Shown here piece after piece: positions 54,465 through 63,638 of a stretch of DNA of 64,000 nucleotides (its first letter is position 1; each line of letters starts with the position of its first letter). The notes under the pieces were generated by a model. That model saw nothing but the letters and a program-made list of their open reading frames with translations. It was not told where the DNA came from and made no database searches. A program made the translations under genes and the position numbers. Where the stretch lies: NCBI RefSeq assembly GCF_014279595.1, contig NZ_CP047943.1, forward strand, positions 2,292,422-2,356,421, written 5' to 3'. The DNA is from Synechococcus sp. RS9909 (GTDB lineage: Bacteria > Cyanobacteriota > Cyanobacteriia > PCC-6307 > Cyanobiaceae).

Positions 54465-55117
54465 TCCGCGCTCTCCTCCTTGGCGGGGGCTGTTGCAGAG
54501 GATTCTCCACCATCCGCCGCATCGGCACCAGCCAAGGGGGCCAGAGTGGCCAGAACCTGCTCCGGCAACTGACCGGCCCTGGGCTGATCCGCCGGCACGT
54601 CGTGGGGATCGATCACGCCTGCAGGCAGATAGCCGAGTTCTCGCAGCGGCTGCACGGAGGGGTCGGTGGTGACGCTGGTTGGCAGACGGCCGAGGGCGAC
54701 ATTGTCATAGTTGAGACTGTGACGGTCAAAGGCAGCCAGCTCATATTCCTCCGTCATCGAAAGGCAGTTGGTAGGGCAATATTCCACACAATTACCGCAA
54801 AAGATACAAACACCGAAATCAATAGAATAGTTACGCAGATCTTTTTTCTTCGTTTCCTTATTCATCACCCAGTCGACGACGGGCAAGTTGATCGGGCAGA
54901 CCCGCACGCACACCTCACAGGCAATGCACTTGTCCAACTCGTAGTGGATCCGGCCGCGATAGCGCTCCGATGGAATCAGCTTCTCGTAGGGGTACTGAAC
55001 CGTGACCGGCCGACGCTTCATGTGGTCAAAGGTGACCGCCAATCCCTGGGTGAGATTGCGGGCCGCATCCACGGCATCCCGGGTGTAGTCACCTACCTGC
55101 TTGAGAAATCCGAACAT
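54461..55117 (-). CDS. ndhI: NAD(P)H-quinone oxidoreductase subunit I
   Basis: A 218-aa subunit that carries two [4Fe-4S] clusters near the quinone site. The motifs are [12 protein letters not shown] and [12 protein letters not shown]. The C-terminal 60 or so residues are Pro/Ala/Glu-rich and variable. Codons for the segment between and including the second cluster motif (54775-54868) are unusually A+T-rich (33 of 94 bases G+C by hand count). It is third in a set of four ndh genes. Confidence 0.96.
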   Translation of the reverse strand: MFGFLKQVGDYTRDAVDAARNLTQGLAVTFDHMKRRPVTVQYPYEKLIPSERYRGRIHYELDKCIACEVCVRVCPINLPVVDWVMNKETKKKDLRNYSIDFGVCIFCGNCVEYCPTNCLSMTEEYELAAFDRHSLNYDNVALGRLPTSVTTDPSVQPLRELGYLPAGVIDPHDVPADQPRAGQLPEQVLATLAPLAGADAADGGESSATAPAKEESAE

Positions 55118-55209
55118 GGCAAGGCAGCGATCAGATGGTTAGCACAAGGTCATGATGCCGCCCATGGCGGCATGTTGTCGGTGCGAAGCCAGGCCTCGCA
55201 CCGACAGGG

Positions 55210-56364
55210 TCAGCCCCCGAAGGCGACGGGGAAGGCGAGTTTGAGGGCGGCGGTGACCAGCAGATTCACCAGTGAGAGGGGAAGCAGGAACTTCCAGCCC
55301 AGGTCGAGCAGCTGGTCGATGCGCACCCGCGGCGTGGTCCAGCGCAGCAGGATGGCGAGGAACACGAGCAGGTAGGCCTTGAGCACCGTCATCACGATGC
55401 CGACGGTGCCGGTGATCACCTGCACCACAGGGGCATCAACGGATTGCCCCAACCATCCGGCGAGCCACTCGACGGGGATCGGGAAGCCCCAGCCTCCGAG
55501 GTAGAGCACCGAGACCAGAAGCGCCGACAGCACCAGATTGATGTAGCTGCCCAGGTAGAAGAGGGCGAATTTCATACCGGCGTATTCGGTCTGGTAGCCG
55601 GCGACCAGCTCTTCCTCCGCTTCCGGGAGGTCGAAGGGGAGTCGCTCGCATTCGGCGAGGGCACAGATCCAGAAGATCAGGAAACCAACCGGTTGCCGCC
55701 ACACGTTCCAACTCAGCAGCCCGGCGCCGGTCTGCTGATCGACGATGTCGATTGTGCTGAGCGAGTTGCTCATCATCACGATCGCCAGCACGGAGAGCGC
55801 CAGGGGAATCTCGTAACTGATCGATTGGGCGGCTGCGCGCAGACCGCCCAGGAGTGAATATTTGTTGTTGGAGGCGTAGCCACTCATCAGCAGGCCAATG
55901 GGTTGCACGCTGCTCAGGGAGATCCAGAGAAAAATCCCCACACCCACGTTGCTGATCAGCAGGTTCTGGCCAAAGGGAACAATCAGCCAGGACAGGATCA
56001 CCGGCACCACCACCAGCACGGGGCCGAGGGTGAAGAGCAGGCCGTCGGCGCGGGCCGGAATCACGTCTTCCTTCACCAGCAGCTTCAGGCCATCAGCCAG
56101 GGGCTGCAGGACGCCGAGGGCACCGGCGTATTCGGGACCGATGCGCTGCTGCACAGCCGCGGAGATCTTGCGCTCCAGCCAGACGGTGACCAACACGCCC
56201 ACCACCGCAGCCACCAACACCAGCAGCATCGGCAGCGGCAACCAGAGCAGATGGGCCGCCTGGGGGGACAGCCCGAATCCCTGCAACGCCTCACTGAAGC
56301 TGAGTTCCAGATCCAGACCTGGACTCACCAGGGCCGGCGCGGCAGTGGCAAAGGGAGTCACCAT
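55210..56364 (-). CDS. ndhA: NAD(P)H-quinone oxidoreductase subunit 1 (NdhA)
   Basis: A 384-aa eight-helix membrane subunit (NuoH homologue) forming the quinone channel. [31 protein letters not shown] and [24 protein letters not shown] (acidic loop) are diagnostic. ATG 56364 (MVTPFA) is chosen over GTG 56370. The gene is followed by ndhI after a 92-bp gap and preceded by gltA with about 24 bp, so gltA and the ndh genes may share a transcript. Confidence 0.96.
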   Translation of the reverse strand: MVTPFATAAPALVSPGLDLELSFSEALQGFGLSPQAAHLLWLPLPMLLVLVAAVVGVLVTVWLERKISAAVQQRIGPEYAGALGVLQPLADGLKLLVKEDVIPARADGLLFTLGPVLVVVPVILSWLIVPFGQNLLISNVGVGIFLWISLSSVQPIGLLMSGYASNNKYSLLGGLRAAAQSISYEIPLALSVLAIVMMSNSLSTIDIVDQQTGAGLLSWNVWRQPVGFLIFWICALAECERLPFDLPEAEEELVAGYQTEYAGMKFALFYLGSYINLVLSALLVSVLYLGGWGFPIPVEWLAGWLGQSVDAPVVQVITGTVGIVMTVLKAYLLVFLAILLRWTTPRVRIDQLLDLGWKFLLPLSLVNLLVTAALKLAFPVAFGG

Positions 56365-56388
56365 GATCACGGGTGAGTTGCCAGCAAC

Positions 56389-57573
56389 TTAGGCGCCCGC
56401 AGCCGGAACGCGGCTCTCGCGCGCGACCCAGCTGCGCAGCGGGTGGCCGGTGTAGATCTGCGATGGACGAAAAATGCGATTGGCACCGAGCTGTTCCCGC
56501 CAGTGCGCCAACCAGCCGGCGACCCGGGCGATGGCGAACACCGGTGTGAACAGATCCCTGGGGATCCCGAGCTTGCGATACACCAGGCCGGAGTAAAAGT
56601 CGACGTTGGGATAGATCCCTTTCGGACCGAGGCGAGTGTCGGCGGCCTCCTCCAGGGCGCGGGCCACGTCGTAGAGCGCATCGTGACCGAAGCGGGCGAA
56701 CATCTCTTCCGCCAGCGACTGCAGGATCACGGCACGGGGATCCTTGACGCGATATTCCCGGTGACCGAAGCCCATCACCTTGCGCTTGCTGGCCATCGCC
56801 TCATCGAGATAGGCGGCTGCGTTGGCAGGCGTGCCGATCTCTTCGAGCATGGCGAGCACATCCTCATTGGCACCACCGTGCAAGGGGCCGGCCAGCGTGC
56901 CGACGGCCGAGGCCACCACGGCATAGGGGTCGGTGAGGGTGCTGGCGGTGACCCGGGCACTGAAGGTGCTCGCATTCAGGCTGTGCTCGGCGTGCAGCAT
57001 CAGGCAGCGATCAAAGATGCGGGCCGCCAGCGGATCCGGTTCCCGCTCGGTGAGCATGTATAGGAAATTGGCCGAGTAGGCCAGGTCATCCCGCGGCTGA
57101 ATCGGATCCTGCCCCTTCCGGATCAGCTGGAACGCAGCCACCATCGTGGGGATCTTGGCGATCAACCGCACCACGGCGTCGTAGATGTATTGGGGATCAT
57201 CAATCGCCCGGCGGGAATAGAAGAGCCCCAGGGATGCCGCACTCGACTGCAGCGCATCCATCGGATGACCGCTGGCCGGGAAGCACTTCATCATGTCGCG
57301 CACCCGGAAACTGACGCGCCGGTGCATCTGAACTTCCTCTTCAAAGTCCCGCAGTTGCTGCGGCGAAGGAAGCTCGCCCCAGATCAGGAGATAGGTGGTT
57401 TCCAGGAAGGTGCTGTGAACCGCCAGATCCTCCAGGGGATACCCGCGATAGGAGAGACGACCGAGCTGGCCATCGATGTCGCAGATCGCCGACTGGGTGG
57501 CAGGCACGCCTTCCAGGCCGGGCCTGAACACGATCCCGGTTTTTTCATGGCGAATCTCCTCGTTCTGTGCCAC
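56389..57573 (-). CDS. gltA: citrate synthase
   Basis: Condenses oxaloacetate with acetyl-CoA. The 394-aa protein has the typical FRPGLEGVPATQSAICDIDG opening, the catalytic histidine in GPLHGGANEDVL, and FGHREYRVKDPRA with the second histidine, plus DFYSGLVYRKLGIP containing the catalytic aspartate. GTG 57573 is chosen because GGAG lies 5 bp in front of it; other GTG/TTG codons lie just upstream. The nearby ndh genes couple it to respiratory electron flow only by position. Confidence 0.94.
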   Translation of the reverse strand: MAQNEEIRHEKTGIVFRPGLEGVPATQSAICDIDGQLGRLSYRGYPLEDLAVHSTFLETTYLLIWGELPSPQQLRDFEEEVQMHRRVSFRVRDMMKCFPASGHPMDALQSSAASLGLFYSRRAIDDPQYIYDAVVRLIAKIPTMVAAFQLIRKGQDPIQPRDDLAYSANFLYMLTEREPDPLAARIFDRCLMLHAEHSLNASTFSARVTASTLTDPYAVVASAVGTLAGPLHGGANEDVLAMLEEIGTPANAAAYLDEAMASKRKVMGFGHREYRVKDPRAVILQSLAEEMFARFGHDALYDVARALEEAADTRLGPKGIYPNVDFYSGLVYRKLGIPRDLFTPVFAIARVAGWLAHWREQLGANRIFRPSQIYTGHPLRSWVARESRVPAAGA

Positions 57574-57598
57574 CCCCACTCCGCTTCTGCAGGGCAAC

Positions 57599-58099
57599 CT
57601 AAACCGGGCCTGGCAGGAGAAACCGTGGCCTCAGCAACGCTTCGAGGCGCGCTGTTCCGAAGCTGTGGACGCTTGGCCTCGACCAATGCAGATGACAGAG
57701 GCCGGCTTTCCGCAGCCGCAGGCTGCCGGCGGGCGCACCGACCAAGGCCGCTGCCAGGTCGCTGAGATCCGGCTCGTGCCCCACCAAAAGGCAGCGCCCG
57801 CCCAGCTCCGTCACCAGGGCGCGATGGTCGCCGCCGGGTTGGAGGCGCGGCTCGAGTTCCAGCTGGGGCGCCATATCGGCCTGCACCGCCAGCTCGGCCG
57901 TCTGCCGGGCCCGGCGATAGGGACTGGTGAGCAGGCGATCCGCCTGGACACCCAGACTGCGCAGTCGCCGCATCACGGCCAAAGCGCGTTGCTGACCGAC
58001 CCGGGTCAGGGCCCGCTCCGGATCATCCGCCCCTTGAACGCGCTCGGCGGCGATGCCATGACGCAGCAGATAGAGATCAACCGAGGCTGAGGTGGGCAC
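57599..58099 (-). CDS. SixA-like phosphohistidine phosphatase (histidine phosphatase family)
   Basis: A 166-aa protein with the branch-1 histidine phosphatase motif LYLLRHGIA (RHG, residues 13-15). The second basic segment is LTSPYRRARQTAEL, and the distal histidine is in LLVGHEPDLSDLAA, a pattern diagnostic of SixA. SixA removes phosphate from phosphohistidine on HPt domains or NPr. GTG 58099 is chosen; the longer frame is a shadow of the next gene. It overlaps the DUF3352 3' end by 23 bp. Confidence 0.85.
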   Translation of the reverse strand: MPTSASVDLYLLRHGIAAERVQGADDPERALTRVGQQRALAVMRRLRSLGVQADRLLTSPYRRARQTAELAVQADMAPQLELEPRLQPGGDHRALVTELGGRCLLVGHEPDLSDLAAALVGAPAGSLRLRKAGLCHLHWSRPSVHSFGTARLEALLRPRFLLPGPV

Positions 58100-59762
58100 G
58101 CAGTCGCAGGGTGTCGCTGGCTGAAGCCTGGTCCGATCCGGCTGAGCTGTCAGCAGCCACGGGCTCACCTGGGTCAACAGCCTTCCCCGGGACAACAGCC
58201 TTCCCCGGGACAACAGCCATGGCCATCCCCTGCACCGTGGGCAGCAAGGAGCGACCGGCAACGACCTGGAGCAACGTCCAGGGACGCCACCGCTGCAACT
58301 GGTCCCGGGCCAGCTGATCGTCCAAAGCCAGTTGCTGCAGCGCCCCAACGCCTCCCGCCCAGGCCTCGGCCGCCAGGGCATCGAGTTGCTCGAGGCGGGG
58401 GCGCAACGCCTTGGTCTCACGACGCTGCCCGAGAGCCTGCAGCGAAAGCCCCCACCATGCCGCGCCATCGCTCGCTTCACGGGCCACGGCCAATTCGGTC
58501 GCGAGCGACTCCTTGCCATGGCTGCGCTGACGCTGCAGTCGCGTCCAGACGCTGAGCGGCCCCTGATCCCCCTCCAGCGCGGAGCGCACCAGATCGCTCT
58601 CCTGCAACGCCGCATCCACCGCCTCGGCCTCCGGCTCAGCCGACTCGGTGCCCAGCAGCCAGCCGTCAGCAAGCCGCTCCCAGAGCAAGGGGCCGGCATC
58701 GAGCGTCGCCACCGCCCGCAGGGCAGGAGAGCCGGTCTGATCCAGCTGGCCCCTGAGCAGGGGGCCGAGCCACTGCACCAGCGGATCGTTGCCTGCGGTC
58801 ATCAGGTTCGCCGGTGCTTCCAGCACCGCCAGGGCCTCAGCCGGGCCACCGGCCGCCTGGATCAGGGCATGGCCATCGGCATCCGCGCGCACAGAGCGCA
58901 CCACAGGTGCTCGGAACCGGAGCAGGCCATCCAGTCGCAGGTCGGCGCCTTCAGGCTTCAGGGCCGCCACCATGCCGTTGAGATCATCGCGCTGGCTCAC
59001 GGCGGCAGGCAGACCGAGCCATTGCTCGAGCGCCGGCGGGCTGGCGGTGAGCAGCGCCACTCCCCGACCGAGCTCCTGCACCTGAGCCTGCAGTTGCGGA
59101 TCACCCAGCTGATGCACAGCATCCAGCTGGGAACTGTCCAGGGCCTGCTCCAGAGCACCCCGGCCCGAGGCGAGCAGCAGCAGGTCATCATCGATGAGCG
59201 CCGTCGCGATCGGCTGGGGATCACGACCGAGCAGCGCCCCCCGCCCACTGATCACGCCGATGCCGCGGTAGCGGCTGATCTGCAGATCGGTGCCAGCGAG
59301 ACTGCGGGTTTGCCAGAAGCGTTGCAGGAAGCGGCGGGCGCCATCCTGATCACGGCTGGCCAGGGCCAACACCCAGGCGGGCGATCGATCCGATCCCCCC
59401 GGTTCCAGCAGGGCCACGCTCACCTGGGGCCCGAGCCAGTCGGCCAGCTCCGCCTCGAAATCAAGCCCGGCAAGCGCGAAGACCCCCTGGCGCAGCTGGG
59501 TCATCCCCTCCCGCACCGCACGTCGCTGACCGATGGGCGCCACGGCCTCGGCATAGGCGGGCAGACGAGCGGGATCCACCAGCCAATGCAGGCTGAGGGC
59601 CGCATCCCTGGGCACAAAACGGGCGGCCCGCGGCAAGGCGAGGGGGCGATCGACGAGGCGGATCGGACTTTGCCGGGCCATGGCCCAGCCAATGCCAAGG
59701 GCAGATCCGAGCAGAACGAAGGCCGCCAGGGCAACGGCGAGCAGAAATGGGCGGGCCTTCAT
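58077..59762 (-). CDS. DUF3352 family protein, membrane-anchored
   Basis: A 561-aa protein with an N-terminal hydrophobic anchor (FLLAVALAAFVLLGSALGIGW) and a long extracytoplasmic part. The latter resembles cyanobacterial DUF3352 (AALSLHWLVDPARLPAYAEAV, WLGPQVSVALL). Function unknown. Near the C-terminus an 18-bp tandem repeat encodes VVPGKAVVPGKAVDPGEP. ATG 59762 is chosen; an upstream GTG 59780 is possible. The stop overlaps the SixA-like gene. Confidence 0.8.
   Translation of the reverse strand: MKARPFLLAVALAAFVLLGSALGIGWAMARQSPIRLVDRPLALPRAARFVPRDAALSLHWLVDPARLPAYAEAVAPIGQRRAVREGMTQLRQGVFALAGLDFEAELADWLGPQVSVALLEPGGSDRSPAWVLALASRDQDGARRFLQRFWQTRSLAGTDLQISRYRGIGVISGRGALLGRDPQPIATALIDDDLLLLASGRGALEQALDSSQLDAVHQLGDPQLQAQVQELGRGVALLTASPPALEQWLGLPAAVSQRDDLNGMVAALKPEGADLRLDGLLRFRAPVVRSVRADADGHALIQAAGGPAEALAVLEAPANLMTAGNDPLVQWLGPLLRGQLDQTGSPALRAVATLDAGPLLWERLADGWLLGTESAEPEAEAVDAALQESDLVRSALEGDQGPLSVWTRLQRQRSHGKESLATELAVAREASDGAAWWGLSLQALGQRRETKALRPRLEQLDALAAEAWAGGVGALQQLALDDQLARDQLQRWRPWTLLQVVAGRSLLPTVQGMAMAVVPGKAVVPGKAVDPGEPVAADSSAGSDQASASDTLRLRAHLSLG
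58165..58218 (-). repeat. 18-bp tandem repeat (two perfect copies, one degenerate) in the DUF3352 gene
   Basis: TTCCCCGGGACAACAGCC occurs at 58183-58200 and 58201-58218, and a variant TCACCTGGGTCAACAGCC precedes at 58165-58182. In the minus-strand frame they encode the VVPGKA / VDPGEP units. Confidence 0.88.
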
Positions 59763-59836
59763 GGGCCGGCGGGCGGTCACGTGCCGTCATCTTTGTCCAT
59801 CCGCCGACCCTTGCCAGGAACCAGCAGACTTCAGCC

Positions 59837-60199
59837 ATGACCGATTCGACACCTGACGCACGGCCAAAACCGCTTTCTGCCAGGGATCTCAGCCTCTGGC
59901 TGCAGAGTGAGCAACCGCTGCGATTGGTGGATGTGCGCGAGCAGCAGGAACTGGCGCTCGCCCCCTTCCCCCACCCCGTGATCCACTTGCCCCTGAGCGA
60001 GTCGGAACGCTGGCTGTCCGCCTTGCCAGGCCTGCTGGGTGAGGACGCCGACCTCGTGGTGCTCTGTCATGCAGGGGTGCGCAGCTGGCAGTTCGGCTGT
60101 TGGCTGCTGGCCAGGGATCCGCACCGCACCGTCTGGAATCTCGAGGGCGGGATCGATGCCTGGAGTGTGGAAGTGGATCCGAACGTCCCCCGCTACTGA
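59837..60199 (+). CDS. rhodanese-like sulfurtransferase
   Basis: A 120-aa single rhodanese domain. The active-site loop is VLCHAGVRS with C77 as the persulfide carrier, and VDVREQQELAL plus NLEGGIDAWS are the family's flanking motifs. Such domains move sulfur for cofactors or tRNA. ATG 59837 is chosen from the domain boundary. hrcA starts 38 bp downstream, so the two may be co-transcribed. Confidence 0.9.
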   Translation: MTDSTPDARPKPLSARDLSLWLQSEQPLRLVDVREQQELALAPFPHPVIHLPLSESERWLSALPGLLGEDADLVVLCHAGVRSWQFGCWLLARDPHRTVWNLEGGIDAWSVEVDPNVPRY

Positions 60200-60237
60200 C
60201 AAGCCGCCCGTACCATCGCCCTGACGATCGGGCTGCC

Positions 60238-61236
60238 GTGGACACCCTCCCCAACCGACAACAGGAGGTCCTGCGGGCCACGGTGCATCACTACGTGGAC
60301 ACGATCGAACCGGTGGGCAGCCGCACCCTGGTGCAGCGCTTCGGCCTCAAAGCCAGCTCCGCCACGGTGCGTTCGGCGATGGGGGCCCTGGAACAGCGGG
60401 GGCTGTTGACCCAACCCCATACCTCCGCCGGACGGGTGCCCAGCGCCCGAGGCTACCGCCACTACGTGGATTGCCTGCTGCCGAAACCCGGTGCCGCCGT
60501 CCAGCACCTGGAACAGGAACTCACCCAGATCAGCCTGCGTTGGGCCGCCCTTGATGATCTGCTGCAACAGATGGCCAGGCGACTCACCGACTTCACCGGG
60601 CTGATGAGCCTGATCACCCGTCCCCAGCGGAGCACGCCGAGCCTGCAGGCGGTGCGACTGGTGTGCAGCGGCGATCGCTTGCTGGTGATGCTTGTGGAGA
60701 GCAGCAACCAGGCCAGCCACCTCAATCTGCGCCTCCCCCATGGCTCAGGGCACCAGCTGGAGGCGATGGAAACCTGGACCCGCCGCCAGCTCGACAGCAG
60801 CAGGGATGGAAACCTGGACTGGAACAGCCTGCCCCTGCAGCTCCAGCCCTTCGGGCGGGTGCTCGAGGATGCCATCAGCAGCCACCAACAGCTGAAACAA
60901 GCGGAGGAGACCGCCGCCCTCGTCCATGGGGTCTCCCGTCTGATCGCCCAGCCGGAATTCATCGACAGCAGCCTGGTGCGCCCCCTGCTCGAATTGGTGG
61001 ACCAACGACCCGGCGCCCTGGTGCCGGCAGACCATCCGCCCGAACGGGGGGTGTGGATCGGTGAAGAGCATCCGGAAGCAGCCCTGCAGCAGTTCTCGGT
61101 GGTTCAGGCGCCGTACCGCAGCGGCAGTGAGGGCATCGGCCATGTGGCCCTGATCGGACCGATGCGCATGGCCTACGCCACGGGTCTGGCCGCGGCTCGC
61201 TCGGTGGCCCGGGCCCTGGAGCGCCTGCTGTCCTGA
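60238..61236 (+). CDS. hrcA: heat-inducible transcription repressor HrcA
   Basis: HrcA represses groESL and related genes by binding CIRCE repeats. The N-terminal winged helix is visible (RQQEVLRATVHHYVDTIEPVGSRTL, read in parts), followed by ATVRSAMGALEQRGLLTQPHTSAGRVPS, typical of the family. The C-terminal dimerisation part contains YRSGSEGIGHVALIGPMRMAY. The 332-aa length fits. The start is GTG 60238. I saw no CIRCE repeat upstream of this gene. Confidence 0.94.
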   Translation: MDTLPNRQQEVLRATVHHYVDTIEPVGSRTLVQRFGLKASSATVRSAMGALEQRGLLTQPHTSAGRVPSARGYRHYVDCLLPKPGAAVQHLEQELTQISLRWAALDDLLQQMARRLTDFTGLMSLITRPQRSTPSLQAVRLVCSGDRLLVMLVESSNQASHLNLRLPHGSGHQLEAMETWTRRQLDSSRDGNLDWNSLPLQLQPFGRVLEDAISSHQQLKQAEETAALVHGVSRLIAQPEFIDSSLVRPLLELVDQRPGALVPADHPPERGVWIGEEHPEAALQQFSVVQAPYRSGSEGIGHVALIGPMRMAYATGLAAARSVARALERLLS

Positions 61237-61243
61237 AGGCGCG

Positions 61244-62500
61244 TCAGCCGCCGAGGGCGTCCCCCAGCTTCTCGGCCACGGTGTTCACGTCCTTGTCGCC
61301 TCGCCCGGAACAGTTGAGCACCACTTCGGTGCCCTGCTGCAGGGTGGGGCAGAGCTGGTCCAGCCAGGCGAAGGCATGGGCGGTTTCCAGGGCGGGAATG
61401 ATGCCCTCACAGCGGCTCACCAGCTGCAGTGCGTCGAGTGCCTGGGCATCGGTGACGGCGCCGTACTCGGCGCGTCCGATCTCGCGCAGATAGCTGTGCT
61501 CCGGCCCGACACCGGGATAATCCAGACCCGCACTGATCGAGTGGGCTTCCTGCACCTGGCCGTCCTGATCCTGCAGCAGCAGACTCATCGCCCCGTGCAG
61601 CACCCCCACCCGGCCTTCCGTGATCGTGGCAGCGTGCCGGCCCGTGTCGACACCATCGCCGGCGGCTTCCACGCCGACCAAGCGCACGTCGGTGTCGCCC
61701 ACGAACGGGTGAAAGAGCCCCATGGCGTTGGAGCCCCCGCCCACACAGGCCACCAGCACGTCGGGGTTGCGACCGAAGGCCTCATGGCACTGTCGCTTGG
61801 TCTCCTCGCCGATCACGGCATGGAAGTCGCGCACCAACATCGGGTAGGGATGGGGGCCCGCCACCGATCCGAGGATGTAGTGGGTGGTCTCCACGTTGGT
61901 GACCCAGTCGCGGATCGCTTCGCTGGTGGCGTCCTTGAGGGTGGCGGTGCCGGCGGTGACAGGCTGCACCGTGGCGCCCAGCAAGCGCATGCGGAACACA
62001 TTCAGGGCCTGCCGGCGCATGTCCTCGGCGCCCATGTAAACAACGCAGTCCAGGCCGAAGCGAGCGCAGACGGTGGCGGTGGCGACACCATGCTGGCCGG
62101 CACCGGTTTCGGCGATGATCCGCTTCTTGCCCATGCGCAAGGCGAGCAAGGCCTGGCCGAGGGCGTTGTTGATCTTGTGGGCGCCGGTGTGGTTGAGGTC
62201 TTCGCGCTTCAGCCAGATGCGCGGGCCACCCTCGCTGCGGCGGTAATGCTCCGTGAGCCGTTCGGCTTCATACAACGGGTTGGGGCGCCCCACATAGGTG
62301 CGCAGCAGGTGGTGAAGGCGATCGGTGAACGCCGGATCCTTCCAGGCTTCCGCCGCGGCCTGCTCCAGTTCGGCCAGCGCCGGCATCAGGGTTTCGGGCA
62401 CGTATTGCCCCCCGAAGCGACCGAAGCGGCCCAGGGGGCTCGGCCTGGAGCTCACGGCCAGATCCGCGTCGGTGGGCTTGGGAGGCAGGGTGCTGGTCAC
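61244..62500 (-). CDS. trpB: tryptophan synthase beta chain
   Basis: TrpB joins indole and serine to tryptophan using PLP. The aldimine lysine is K109 in [41 protein letters not shown] and [13 protein letters not shown] are typical. The 418-aa length fits TrpB1. GTG 62500 is chosen because upstream frames lack homology. It is convergent with hrcA (7 bp apart). No trpA is adjacent, as is common in cyanobacteria. Confidence 0.97.
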   Translation of the reverse strand: MTSTLPPKPTDADLAVSSRPSPLGRFGRFGGQYVPETLMPALAELEQAAAEAWKDPAFTDRLHHLLRTYVGRPNPLYEAERLTEHYRRSEGGPRIWLKREDLNHTGAHKINNALGQALLALRMGKKRIIAETGAGQHGVATATVCARFGLDCVVYMGAEDMRRQALNVFRMRLLGATVQPVTAGTATLKDATSEAIRDWVTNVETTHYILGSVAGPHPYPMLVRDFHAVIGEETKRQCHEAFGRNPDVLVACVGGGSNAMGLFHPFVGDTDVRLVGVEAAGDGVDTGRHAATITEGRVGVLHGAMSLLLQDQDGQVQEAHSISAGLDYPGVGPEHSYLREIGRAEYGAVTDAQALDALQLVSRCEGIIPALETAHAFAWLDQLCPTLQQGTEVVLNCSGRGDKDVNTVAEKLGDALGG

Positions 62501-62633
62501 GGAGCAGCCGACCGCGGAACGATCGTTGAAGCGTGGGGTCAGCGTAAGCAGGCGATCAGGCCGTGCCGTGGGTGTCGGGCGGTCGGGCGCCGATCCCGGA
62601 AACGGCAGGATGGGCAGGGTTGGGATCTCGAGG

Positions 62634-62960
62634 ATGCCGAAGGGAGGCTGGCAGGAATTCAGCAGCGCCGACAGCCTGGCGCGGGCCCCGAGCCCGGCGA
62701 AGACCTCCACGCCGAAAAGCCAGCAGGTGGTGCGGGTGCAACCGACCCGGGGGGGCCGGGGCGGCAAAACCGTGACCGTGATCCGGGGCCTCGAGCTGGA
62801 TGCGGCCGGTTTCAAGACCCTGCTGAAAACGCTGAAAAGCCGCATCGGCAGTGGCGGCACAGCGAAAGACGGCATCGTGGAACTCCAGGGCGACCAGGTG
62901 GATCTGGTGCTGGAGCTCCTCAGCAAAGAGGGCTACCGCCCCAAGCGCGCCGGCGGTTGA
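62634..62960 (+). CDS. SUI1/eIF1-like translation factor (YciH family)
   Basis: A 108-aa protein. A variable N-terminus ([15 protein letters not shown]) is followed by the SUI1 core ([20 protein letters not shown], then [24 protein letters not shown]). The beta-alpha fold is homologous to eIF1; the bacterial relative YciH acts in translation-initiation fidelity or stress, but its role in cyanobacteria is unclear. ATG 62634 is chosen; ATG 62610 is eight codons upstream. cysC follows after 45 bp. Confidence 0.88.
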   Translation: MPKGGWQEFSSADSLARAPSPAKTSTPKSQQVVRVQPTRGGRGGKTVTVIRGLELDAAGFKTLLKTLKSRIGSGGTAKDGIVELQGDQVDLVLELLSKEGYRPKRAGG

Positions 62961-63005
62961 CGCCTCAGGCTGGGCAACAATGACGGGCCGCCATCGCCCC
63001 TCGCC

Positions 63006-63638
63006 ATGACCGCTGCCCGCGCCGAGACCCCCAAGGCCACCAACATCGTGTGGCATCACGCCTCGGTCGACCGGGCCGCCCGGGCTGAACAGCGCGGCCA
63101 TCGCAGCGCCATCCTCTGGTTCACCGGCCTGAGCGGTGCCGGCAAGAGCACCCTGGCCAATGCGGTGAATCAGGCCCTGTTCGTGCGGGGGCTGGCCACC
63201 TACGTGCTCGATGGTGACAACATCCGCCATGGTCTCTGCAAAGACCTGGGCTTCTCTGATGCAGACCGGGAGGAGAACATTCGTCGCATCGGTGAAGTGG
63301 CGAAGCTGTTCCTCGATGCCGGCGTGGTGGTGCTCACCGCCTTCGTGTCTCCCTTCCGCGCCGATCGCGACCGGGCCCGCCAGCTCGTGAGCGCTGGCGA
63401 TTTCATCGAGATCCACTGCGCCGCCGACCTGGAAACCTGCGAGCAGCGCGACACCAAGGGGTTGTATGCCAAGGCCCGGGCCGGGGAGATCAAGGACTTC
63501 ACCGGCATTTCCAGCCCCTATGAGGCCCCGGAACAGCCCGAGCTGAAAGTCGACACGGGCAGCAGCGATCTGGAGGCCTGCGTCCATCAGGTGGTGCATC
63601 ACCTGATTCAGCAGGGCATCATTCCGGCGCAGTCCTGA
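63006..63638 (+). CDS. cysC: adenylylsulfate kinase
   Basis: CysC phosphorylates APS to PAPS in sulfate assimilation. Walker A is GLSGAGKST (residues 41-49), followed by [17 protein letters not shown] and the substrate loop [34 protein letters not shown] is the lid/substrate segment. The 210-aa length fits a stand-alone CysC. The last 20 bp overlap the convergent AI-2E family gene. It supplies the pathway that ends with CysK at 11-12 kb. Confidence 0.95.
   Translation: MTAARAETPKATNIVWHHASVDRAARAEQRGHRSAILWFTGLSGAGKSTLANAVNQALFVRGLATYVLDGDNIRHGLCKDLGFSDADREENIRRIGEVAKLFLDAGVVVLTAFVSPFRADRDRARQLVSAGDFIEIHCAADLETCEQRDTKGLYAKARAGEIKDFTGISSPYEAPEQPELKVDTGSSDLEACVHQVVHHLIQQGIIPAQS

Noticed and set aside
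53181-54572. 463-codon plus-strand frame opposite nadK, ndhE and ndhG
   Set aside because: Spans three established genes in antisense and has no independent start signal or motif.
60200-60237. CIRCE operator upstream of hrcA
   Set aside because: No TTAGCACTC / GAGTGCTAA inverted repeat is present in the gap.
61376-62983. 535-codon plus-strand frame opposite trpB
   Set aside because: Runs through trpB in antisense and into the SUI1 gene; only the SUI1 frame at its end, in a different phase, is real.
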